Shown here: positions 55,656-64,000 of the stretch, piece after piece | Numbering within the stretch: position 1 is the first letter of the stretch | How the letters are laid out: every line of letters begins with the position of its first letter | Assembly: GCA_036345935.2 (NCBI GenBank) | Contig: JADWOT020000001.1 | Coordinates: forward strand, 19,571,098-19,635,097 | Length of the DNA: 64,000 bases | Reading direction: 5' to 3' | From: Taenia hydatigena | Taxonomy: Eukaryota > Platyhelminthes > Cestoda > Cyclophyllidea > Taeniidae | Position numbers and translations under genes: made by a program | Notes under the pieces: generated by a model | What the model was told of the DNA's origin: nothing | Databases searched by the model: none | What the model saw: only the letters and a program-made list of their open reading frames with translations

Positions 55656-57250
55656 TCTGCTTAACAGTAGCGCAGACGAGCAGTGAAGAAGGGTAGGAAG
55701 GTAATCTCTGAAATAGAAGGAAGAAGTAGAGGTGATGGGGTCACATGAATTGCCTCTTTCTAAGTGGCATCGCTTATTCTACTAAGAACAGGAAATGTGT
55801 ACCGTGATGTCCCTAGGTGTGGGGAAGACAGCCGTGATAGACGCAGGTTGAGACTTGCCATCATCATGAAGCCACATCCAACCTCGTTTTTGCTGTTTCG
55901 CTTTAATTCACATCCACGTCATCCATCTTGCATGCATCACTTGGAGTCCTTTCCAGATCCTTGTACGTCATTTGTGGAAGCTCATCCTCCCTCGACGTCG
56001 GTATTTTGTGCTTCTTCACTGATCTGCTTCGATGTACATTGCGTTTCATTTTGAGGGATGCCTTCGATGTCAACCACGAGGTGAGGATGATTTGTGTGGA
56101 CCGACCCACCTACACGCCCCTATGCTGCACAAGTGCATGCATCCCTCCTTCCACTTGCTGCACACTTCCTGCCGTGTCAATCTCTTTCCGCATTCCTCGT
56201 GTAGCGTTGTCATTATTGCTGGTGAGCAGACGACTACCTGTAGTGGAAGAATTGGTGGTTGTGTCGGAGGAGACAATGTCGTATGCCATGAAATGGGCAG
56301 TAGCTATGGCTGCTTCGTCGCGAGTCTTGGAGGAGGACTTAGCAATACCACCCTCCAAGTCAATCTGGTGTGCATGTCAGGCTGGTGAAATATGCATCGT
56401 TTAGGAAATAGCGAGCGAGAAATTGTGCGGCAGACGACGACAGAGCAAAACTCTACTCCATCGATTTATCGATTTATCGGCTTTTGATTAGTCACGCAAT
56501 GCTTAAGTATCGCGCGCGTTTACGTCCATTCAGCAGCGGCGGTGGTGGCAGTGGCGGTGGCGGTGGTGGTTTGCGTTCAGAGAGACGTAGGCAAAGTGCA
56601 GCAGTGCGAGTCGCTTTATTGCTGCACACACGCATCCTGACACTTCAGCAGTCACACTGCACGGAAGCGCTCTACTTCACCAAGGCAAACGACTGACATC
56701 AGCTCCAGTTCCCGTTGAGGTAGTTAAGGACGCCTCACCTCCCTCGTCAATTTATCCAGCAAAGGGTGAGTTGCACGCATTTTGTACAGTCCCATCACGT
56801 CAGCGTAAAGATAAATTATGCTATTAATGTAGCTCCTTGTTTTTTTGTTATGAATAATTGTTCCTTCGAAAGCTTACTTTATGCAGAAATCATTGTAGAG
56901 TTAGGAGCTGAGAAAATGAAATGTGGAATGTTTGTGGGTGTCAGTGATAACAGGGTAGAATACTGGCTTATTTCAATGGCGAAGTAACGGTTCACAGGTG
57001 GCGTTCCGATCAAACAGTTACGCCTCAGCATTAGCATTGACAGCGAATTTTGTTCAACTTCCAACTGTCAACACCGTACAATATTGGCCACCAGCATTGT
57101 CGGTAACTGCACCTGCTGCGTAATGAGGAGCGGTAACGAGGACGCCCATACACAGATGGCTTTTGTTTACGATAATGACAAATGCCTTTGCTAACATCTT
57201 TGACCAAATCATCATCATCATAATTTGTGTTGCTGGACTGAAGAGTGACA
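55656..57250. other. Single-copy region with a GGTGGC tract
   Basis: Several overlapping frames of 68-158 codons lie at 55,764-56,404 on both strands, with none preferred. A GGT/GGC tract is at 56,535-56,573. A minus-strand frame (56,110-56,358) is a possible distant relative of 60,203-60,637. Confidence 0.55.
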
Positions 57251-57304
57251 TGACCGATGGTTAAAGGATGCCACTATCTTGATTGGCACACATAAGTGGA
57301 ATGA

Positions 57305-58756
57305 TGACGGAAGGGTGAATAACCGGCACCCAAGGCAAGAAGTCGTTTTGAAGAAGGCGTCAAACTGCTCTGGATGCAAGAAATGAATTTAAGGCAATCC
57401 TTCGCAGTGCAGCAAACCAGACCAAAACTGCACTGATGATCAGAGGCAATAGAACGAGAGTCGTCTTGACGTACCCTTCTGCACGACCGGTATGCAAGTT
57501 AGTGAGGAGGTCTCTTTGGATTGTGTCCTCTGTGTGTGTGGTGTCACCTGACTGACATGCCAATGCAGCATACTACTGTCCCCAATTTAAGTAGCGCAAC
57601 GAGCAACTCAAGTGTCTCTTAAGGGTCGGAGATGTAGCCCGCTACTTTTATGGACAGAACACCTTACCATACTATTTAAAAGTATTTTCTGAGTAGAGGT
57701 TCATTATTGCATGCTGGAAAAGACTGAATGCAGCTTATTTTCAATTCCTGAAACACTCCACTTAACAGCACTTTACTCAGTTCTTCAACTTCACCTCGTC
57801 TGTTGTTTGTCCAGCCTCCATCAGTGAGGATTTTGAGTTGCATGGCACAGGCTGTAATCCATGCTTCTGCAATGCCATCTGGAGTCAGCACCAGCAGTTA
57901 GTCTGTGGAGTCGTTGCTAAGTTGCATGTTGTATTGCTTGTTTCTCGTGATTTCTCAAGTCATCTGCCTTCACACGACTCACGTGCCCCGTGTTGTGGAC
58001 TCGGTGAGGCACCTTGATTCATGCAGAGTTTTCAGTCCGCGGCGACGAAGAAAACCCGCAGGTGCTGATGGATGGTGCGTGCGATCATTGTGCCACAACG
58101 GAGACAACCTCTGTTTGGAAATCATGTTCGGTGATTCGATTATAGCAATGCAAGTCCACTTCTTGCTACCATTGCGCAGTGGCAGCGTCATCACCATTAT
58201 CGCAGATCTTGATGTGTTTGAGGATCTGTTAAAATCGTTACATGTTCTTCCTTTTGAATGCCACAGCTAGAGAATGAATTCGCAAACCTCCATGACTTCT
58301 CCATTTAGTGTACTCGTCTTAGTGCAATCTTCCTCCATGTTAAATGAAAGAATTATCTGGAAATCTGGCCTCTTCATTAACCAACCTCCCACCACGCCTT
58401 CATGATGAGACTTCAAAGCTCTGTTGTCCAACGTGCCGATGAAAACAGCTGCATGGAGTACTCCATTAATAAATCCAATCACTCATTGTTGCGAACTAGG
58501 AACTGTGGATCTCGCAGCTGCTTTCTGTCTTGGTGTGGTTAGCAAGAGAAGGAGAGAGGAGACAAGAACACCGCATGCTATTGATTATTTCTCCTCTCTG
58601 AGCACATCAAGACACATTGACGGCGATAATGTCGAGTTTGGAGGGAGGGAGAGTCTAATGCATGCACACATGCGAGATTAAGCCAATTGAGCAAGTGAAT
58701 ACAACAACCGATTGCCTGAATTTTGTTTTCGTATTTGTCTCAGACGCTTCACGTCG
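57305..58756 (-). repeat. Second palindrome, right arm
   Basis: The inverted partner of 49,022-50,470. The 114-codon frame is at 57,926-58,270 (+) and the module A frame at 57,676-57,891 (-, start lost). Confidence 0.92.
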
Positions 58757-59580
58757 AACATTGTATTGACAAGCCTTCCACTCCATTCTGTTAAAGGTGG
58801 AGCGCCAAGTTAAAAGTGAGGACATAGCAAGCACTCGTCTCACCACCACTGAGTCCATGTGAGACGTTGCAGCGCACAGGAAAGTTGCGCAGCATCCTCC
58901 GAGCCGGAGCATGGTTGAGTTTACTGTGGGTGGAAACAGGCGTTCAAATGCCAGTTGTGGAGACCTGTGATGCAAAGCCTTCACTACTGTGCTTGTGTGT
59001 GCCTTGGCCGTCGCAACTGCATTGACGCTCAGCAGGGCAGACATGAAGTCGACTTTGCCATCGATGTCACCATTGACCACGGTGCATGTGTGGAAGTGAA
59101 GGCATGGCTTCTGCCTGTGCGATTTATCGGTCCGCCTGTACACATTTATTGAGTATCGTCTCAAGGTCCAAGCATCTAATCAGCCACTTTCACATTCGAC
59201 AAGATAGAAGAAAGCGGTGAGGACGGAAGTTCTGCAAAATCATTTATTTGGAGAGACTGTCGATGCAATGACAAGCAGCAGCAGCATGACAAGCCGCATT
59301 GACAAGAATGGGTCTCGGATGGAGGAGTCGTGAAAACTTGCAGCTGCATTTACAGACAGTGCGATTTAAGAAGGAAGAAGGAAGGAAAGCAATTGTTCCA
59401 CCACATCCTCATAAACATCAAGGCGCATGGCGGTAACGAGTGGAACCTCTGTTGTCATCACTTCACTACATTGGTGGAGGTGGTGTGGAGAATGAGCGCA
59501 AAGTTGAATTGCTTGGACGTGGTGCGATTGTGCTTTTGATTCCACCCACAAGCCTCTCTCCCCTTCAAGCAGTGAGTAGA
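58750..59580 (+). repeat. Module B, least rearranged copy
   Basis: It matches 31,020-31,858 directly and 24,231-25,080 in reverse. At its right end the sequence continues into single-copy DNA rather than into module A, so this copy may keep the original right flank. A frame without ATG (59,440-59,706) reads through the boundary. Confidence 0.85.
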
Positions 59581-60960
59581 GAGCGATTCAGAGCTCTTGC
59601 AAACCAACAAGAAGGAGAGCTGCTGCCAGTGCTGCATGCCTTCCACGCCACTTCATTCATGCCACCCTCCCCATTTCGCTTGGCACCACCAATTCGTGTA
59701 GCTTGATGTCTCCCTCATCGCCCTCTCCTATCCATCTACTTCGCATTGTCTTTGTTGTCTTTCTCGGCTACGAGCTTGTCCCATCAAAACCTGCTGGCAC
59801 AAATTCACTTAAGTGGTTAAGCGTTTCCTACAAGGAGTGGGATGGAGGATGAGGAGGGGAGAGGAGGAGGAGAGAAGGAATGGAAAATATGATATTTGAA
59901 TTACTGTTGTGGGTTCCCGACCTAAATATGAACTTCAAGTTGTTTGCTGTCCTGATGAAAAGTGCATGCACATTTGCGCGCATTCTTAACTGGGTGAAGA
60001 AATTCCATCTGCTTTTCCTTATTTGTCCTATTTCTCGGTGATGTCATCTTGATTTGGAGTCGCACTTCATGCATATCCAGCTGAAGCCTGACTCCACAAT
60101 TCCTCAAACGACCCCACGTCTACAGTCTTTTGCACCAACTGCTTTGTTTCCCACTAATCTCCATTGTTCATTGTGTCAGGCGAAGAATGGAGGAAAAATG
60201 CATTATGCATCATAAATTACTTCTGTCACTGGTTCGTCTGGATCGGTGATGCTTACTGCTTTAAATTGGTCTACTCCTCCTACTGTGTACATCCCTTCCC
60301 GTGTTCCTTGTGTTGCTTTGCCACTATTGTCGGTGAACGGACGACTAATTGTAGTGGAATAAACGCAGAGTGTGCCGAAGGATAAGGATAAGGTCGACTT
60401 TGCAGTAGATTTCATCACTGAAAAAGCAGATGTTTGGGCGCGAAGATATGTTTCCTGTGCGAAAGCTAGAAACCGAGTCACATCTCCTTCTTCATCTAGT
60501 GGTTTGTAGATGTGAACCGTGCCACGAAATGTGAGAAGGGAAATCGTGCTTACTTCGCCATGTAATTGAGCAGTAAGAGTACTGGAATGAGCGGCAGAAT
60601 CGAAGAGGGACATGCTAGTGGAGGTGAGAAGACGCATAGGGATTAAAGCCGCATACGTGATAGACGAAGTGACCTGTTAATGGAGGTGCGACTACCACAC
60701 CAGCCATGTAAACGAATGAAAGACGAGAGGCAAGTCGTTTGCAATGCTTGTTAGCTAGTGTCCGTAGGGAATGGACATTTCCACACCGGCATGGAGGCGA
60801 CACAGTGGTGTGCACACGTAGAATTTGGAAGTGGTTGCCGGAGTCTGTCTGCAAATCTATGCGGTCGGGGTTGTATGAAGAGGCAGTGTGAATTACAGGA
60901 CGTCTTTTTTCCATTCACTCCACCTCATCACCGTACTGTAGTTAAAGGCAAAATAGTGGA
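59581..60960. other. Single-copy region with one candidate exon
   Basis: Apart from the frame at 60,203-60,637 it shows short frames only. 59,840-59,880 is GAG-rich. Confidence 0.55.
60203..60637 (-). CDS. Hypothetical 144-residue protein
   Basis: It starts at ATG with MRLLTSTSMSLFDSAAHS and has a protein-like composition with segments FRGTVHIYKPLDEEGDVTRF (about 37-56) and GTREGMYTVGGVDQ. Two other places show similar segments on the matching strand: 47,604-47,825 (KPLDEG) and 56,110-56,358 (STTGSRLLTSNNDNATRG against STTISRPFTDNSGKATQG). This makes a genuine old family more plausible here than for most frames, but I cannot name it. Confidence 0.38.
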   Translation of the reverse strand: MRLLTSTSMSLFDSAAHSSTLTAQLHGEVSTISLLTFRGTVHIYKPLDEEGDVTRFLAFAQETYLRAQTSAFSVMKSTAKSTLSLSFGTLCVYSTTISRPFTDNSGKATQGTREGMYTVGGVDQFKAVSITDPDEPVTEVIYDA

Positions 60961-61098
60961 GTGTGTGGCACTTCTTCGTTTGCTTTCCTTCATCGCAGAC
61001 GCAGTCGCCAGTGCTTCCTGCATGTGCTGTGCTGATGTGCTGATGTCCAACTTACTCATTCCAACATCGGTGCTACGCAAACTCTGGAGAGAAGGAGT

Positions 61099-61136
61099 GC
61101 GAGAGACGAGGCGAGGCGAGACGAGGCGAGGCGAGA
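61099..61136. repeat. GGCGA/GACGA pentanucleotide microsatellite
   Basis: The same microsatellite as at 41,709-41,742, before the G block. The sequence to its left (60,960-61,095) differs from that at 41,600-41,705 and resembles part of the 479-residue-type locus (1,830-1,890) in reverse. Confidence 0.88.
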
Positions 61137-61144
61137 GCATCGTC

Positions 61145-62095
61145 TCGTGGTGCTTTTGTAAAATCGTGATTGATGTGTGTGTGGTGATGGGGAATTGACG
61201 CTATTCGCGTCCTGCAAATCCTTATCATCTAGCCGGACGGAAATTTGGGGAGGTGGAGCGCGCGATGTGTCCTCTTTGCATGCTGATTTTGTGGATGGCA
61301 GCTGTGGGTATTGGCATCGCTTTTGCGGGTTCAGTTAGAACGAGGCTTTCACGCTGCATTCTAGGCGATGAAAGTGGTGCAGCAGTTAAGTGAATTGATC
61401 TTGGCGTGGATGAGGGAGGTGTGGAACTTCTTACCGCTACTTCACCTCGATTAGAATGCTTCCGTCGTACAAATCTTTATCTAGCTATCCCACGCAGGCG
61501 ACCTCTAGCAGCGAACAAACTCAACCGAATGCAAGGCAAATTCACATTTCTAAAAGGACGTTCCTCAACGCTGGTGAATCTCGACGTCATAATTTTCATT
61601 TTCCTGTTTGTATTTAATCATGTTAAGCAGTTTGAGCATTAGTGAGTGCTGACCAGCAGTGAAGTCTCTCAGGTGGGAGGTTTCATCGGTGGGTGGTTAC
61701 GGCGGACATTGATAGGCGAGTGCAATGGTAGAGGGAGAGGAAAGGATGAAGAGGGAGCTTTTGAGTTCCACGAAATAACATTTTTAGGGGAAGTAGTGAA
61801 AGTGGCCTAGATATTTAATATTGTATTCCATTTGTAAGGGCTCAAAGTTGCTGTCTGCTGACTGCCTAGAGGGACGAGTTAGCATGTGGACGGTCTCATC
61901 TCCCCCCTTTTACGTCATTGAATAAACGGCAGCAATCGAAAGGCTTGATGGTAGACAAGAGTCAGACTTAATCATCATTCTCCTATTGACTGCAACAGCT
62001 AAGGGAGAATGGAGGTAGGAAATGTAGTTGGACGTGGTGAGGCTTGATGGGAGAATGACCGAATGAGCCAGAGGCACCTTTATGAACTAGAATGG
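61145..62095 (+). repeat. G block, copy 4
   Basis: Nearly identical to 41,755-42,700. It is interrupted at TTTATGAACTAGAATG by 470 bases of unrelated sequence. Confidence 0.88.
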
Positions 62096-62564
62096 TGGAA
62101 GCCCCACGCCTTTGAAATGTTTGTGCCACTCCTCACAGGCTCGTTGATTTGGTCCAGCGTTGTCGCCTTCACCAGTCCTGCAGCGGGACTTCTGTGCTCT
62201 CGTTCCTGCTCTGGAATAGTGGACGTTTTCAAGATTGTCGTCTTTTGGGTTTCGATCTGGCGTTAATTGGGAAAAGCCTTGTCTCGAGCAAAATACGACT
62301 GCGTGGTGCAAGAACCTTCCAGAGGGTGAGTTGCGAGGCCGCGTCGGGCTGCTATGGCCTGGGATTGGACGAGGAAGTGCAGGAGGAGAACGAGTTACCC
62401 ACCACAGGACATCTTAGAGCTCTGTCCTTTTTGCACAACTGATCATCCACATCACCACTATATAAAGTCACCATTTCTCCCCTAGCACTGCTCAAAGATT
62501 CTTAAATAATTTACGAATGGGTTTTAATTATTCACTTCAATACCAAGGTGTGCGATTGGAAGAC
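62096..62564. other. 470-bp single-copy stretch inside the repeat
   Basis: It replaces about 80 bases present at 42,700-42,780. No copy was seen elsewhere. It contains a TATATAAAG word at 62,459 and overlapping 60-97-codon frames. No family is recognised. It ends at the single N. Confidence 0.7.
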
Positions 62565-62565
62565 N
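62565..62565. other. Single undetermined base
   Basis: The only N in the window. It lies at the exact junction between the single-copy stretch and the H block (AGGCTAGCGAGTG). Confidence 0.99.
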
Positions 62566-64000
62566 AGGCTAGCGAGTGTGTGGTATTCACTGGATCTACA
62601 ATTCCTCAGCAGCTAAATTGAGTGCTGATGCAAGTTGCCACATTAGATCAGAAGCAGAAGCCAAGGTATGCGAGGTGCAAATCACTGCCATGACACCAAA
62701 TTGGGAACAAGTCAACTGCAGATAATGGTTGGTTGGTTGGTGTGGCAAAAGAAATGGGCTACCATTATCGTGATTGGCACGCATAAGTGGAATGACGGAG
62801 GGTGAATGAATAACCAGCACCTGTGGAGGGTAGCCGTTTTGAAGAAAGTGGCAAACAGCCCGAAATGCAAGAAGTGAATTGAAGGCAATCCTTCGCAGTG
62901 CAGCAAACCAGACCACAACTGCACTGACGATCAGAGACAGAGGCAGTAGGGCGAGAGCCGTCTTGACGTACCCTTCTGCTCGACCGATAGCAGTGTTTTG
63001 TTTACAATTAAATCCAACATCCCAGCTTGGAATGATAAGGGTCTCGATAGTAAACTCTTACAATCACTGGAATTGTAATACAGTTTAGCTCGCCCGACAG
63101 CTGCCCTACCACCATTTGATTCACCTCCACCAATGATTGGAGGTGATAACAGCCCTTACAGCACCACTAGTCCTCACTGCGAGTCTTCATTCACCCGAAG
63201 TGAATGCAGCCATGCGTCGATTCGGAGAATGCTGCGCAGCTTTCTGATGCGTTGCAGTGTATCGTGTGGATTTGGTATTGACGCTGCTACTGGCTGTGCA
63301 ATGGCAGGCTTGCCAAGTGCCTCACAATCGCCACTGTCCTCCTCCACTGGCACGTAGGGTGATGTTGGAGCAGATGTCCTCTTGGGCGGCATTTCACACT
63401 GTCGTGATGGCGAGCGGGTGGGCGCATCGTAATGCTCAACTGGTGCCATTTCGCTACCAATATGATCAGGCGGTTTATGGAGGATTACAGCTGTATTGGA
63501 GGAAACGCCTTGAGAACAAGCAACACTGTTGCAGGTGTGCTGACGCACGATGTGCTGAGCGACACGCTGCAGCCTCTCGAAGGTGAGGACTGAGAGGTGA
63601 GATGCAAAGTGTTGCCTATTCCCATCTTCACAGTGGCATCGAGTGACCCTCTCAATAGGCTGCTGCTTCAGTCCAGCCCCTGTGACCGCACTGCTGTGGC
63701 ACTGTGCAACTTGGCAATAACATTGTGATTCGCACAACTTCACCAAGCGTTACTGGTCCTATCGAAAACCAAGTGTCCATCACTCCGTGTGAAAGGCGGC
63801 AAAAAGTTCATTCTTACATTTGTGGTTTGCATTGGAGATGGCGGCTTCCCCACCGTCATCCCAATGGCAGTTACATCCACTAGGAGTGCAGACCACTCTA
63901 AATGCTTCCCCTTTCCAAATCATTTCAATGGAAAGACTGCACTCCTGTCTGCATACACATTTGCCTCTCCCTCAAAAACAATCAGTAAAAGGGGATTAGT
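62566..64000 (+). repeat. H block, copy 2, truncated by the window edge
   Basis: A direct copy of 42,776-44,200 with an offset of 19,786-19,792. It contains a truncated K module, the about-180-base linker and an inverted T module. Confidence 0.9.
63174..63746 (-). CDS. Module T frame with the alternative upstream part, copy 2
   Basis: The same 190-codon organisation as 43,382-43,954, with about seven residue differences and no ATG at the upstream end. Confidence 0.35.
   Translation of the reverse strand: MVKLCESQCYCQVAQCHSSAVTGAGLKQQPIERVTRCHCEDGNRQHFASHLSVLTFERLQRVAQHIVRQHTCNSVACSQGVSSNTAVILHKPPDHIGSEMAPVEHYDAPTRSPSRQCEMPPKRTSAPTSPYVPVEEDSGDCEALGKPAIAQPVAASIPNPHDTLQRIRKLRSILRIDAWLHSLRVNEDSQ

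Larger units (their letters stand above)
50471..57304. other. Spacer of the second palindrome
   Basis: The 6.8-kb spacer contains an F2 block (50,760-51,990), a T module (51,991-52,455), a half copy of the nested palindrome (52,870-55,195), the 455-bp block (55,200-55,655) and single-copy DNA (55,656-57,250). Confidence 0.85.

Noticed and set aside
15741..57384. Purifying selection on the CSGCKK-ending frame
   Set aside because: One pair of copies shows a third-position excess, but comparison with the copy near 3,600 shows no such excess, so the signal is not robust.
1..64000. CRISPR-like arrays or bacterial defence systems
   Set aside because: No short, regularly spaced direct repeats with variable spacers were seen. 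The repeats are long, inverted and mosaic, and nothing resembles bacterial gene organisation.
1..64000. LTR or LINE retrotransposon, or DNA transposon, as the basis of the repeats
   Set aside because: No frame shows reverse transcriptase, RNase H, integrase or transposase motifs that I recognise, and the modules lack consistent terminal repeats or target-site duplications. Derelict non-autonomous elements cannot be excluded.
1..64000. tRNA or rRNA genes
   Set aside because: No B-box-like GGTTCGAATCC words in a cloverleaf context and no rRNA core sequences were noticed on either strand.

Overview
The window looks like a stretch of eukaryotic nuclear DNA, most likely from an animal. There are no ribosome-binding-site-led gene strings, no operons, no tRNA or rRNA and no long uninterrupted coding region. 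Microsatellites of several classes are present (CAG/GCT, GAG/CTC, CA, a GGCGA pentamer). Short exon-sized open frames lie on both strands, and most of the sequence occurs two to nine times within the 64 kb. I cannot name the species. A parasitic helminth is only an impression from base composition and the style of the simple repeats. No reverse transcriptase, integrase or transposase was recognised, and no open frame could be matched with confidence to a named protein family.

The dominant feature is nested inverted duplication. (1) Positions 1-14,251 are inverted and repeated at about 25,308-41,972 around an 11-kb spacer (14,252-25,307). The left arm runs off the window edge. (2) Inside each arm sits a smaller palindrome: 2-kb arms around a 1.65-kb spacer (spacer 4,533-6,189 in the first, 35,786-37,437 in the second). 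The flanks of the two small palindromes are inverted relative to each other, as expected in opposite arms of the large one, but their spacers have the same orientation. The spacer has therefore flipped relative to its flanks in one of them. A third, one-armed copy lies at about 52,870-55,195. (3) A second, independent palindrome has arms at about 49,022-50,470 and 57,305-58,756. (4) A block at 41,755-44,230 is repeated directly at 61,145-64,000, runs off the right edge, and has a shorter relative at 20,568-21,610. A single N at 62,565 sits exactly at one of its junctions, so an assembly artefact must be kept in mind.

I use working names for the recurring modules: A (leads to an 83-codon frame), K (two long antisense-overlapping frames), T (a C-terminal module of about 150 codons ending in a basic helix), F2 (feeds into T), B, G and H. 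The longest frame is 479 codons from its first ATG (1,454-2,893; mirror copy 39,081-40,517) and ends in module T. Module T is also joined to two other upstream sequences elsewhere. Where I compared copies by eye, substitutions were not concentrated at third codon positions, so most frames may be decaying or non-coding. CDS confidences are therefore low, while repeat confidences are high.

Single-copy DNA, as far as I can see, is limited to about 16,600-19,840, 20,140-20,560, 44,780-47,330, 47,491-49,020, 55,656-57,250, 59,581-60,960 and 62,096-62,564.
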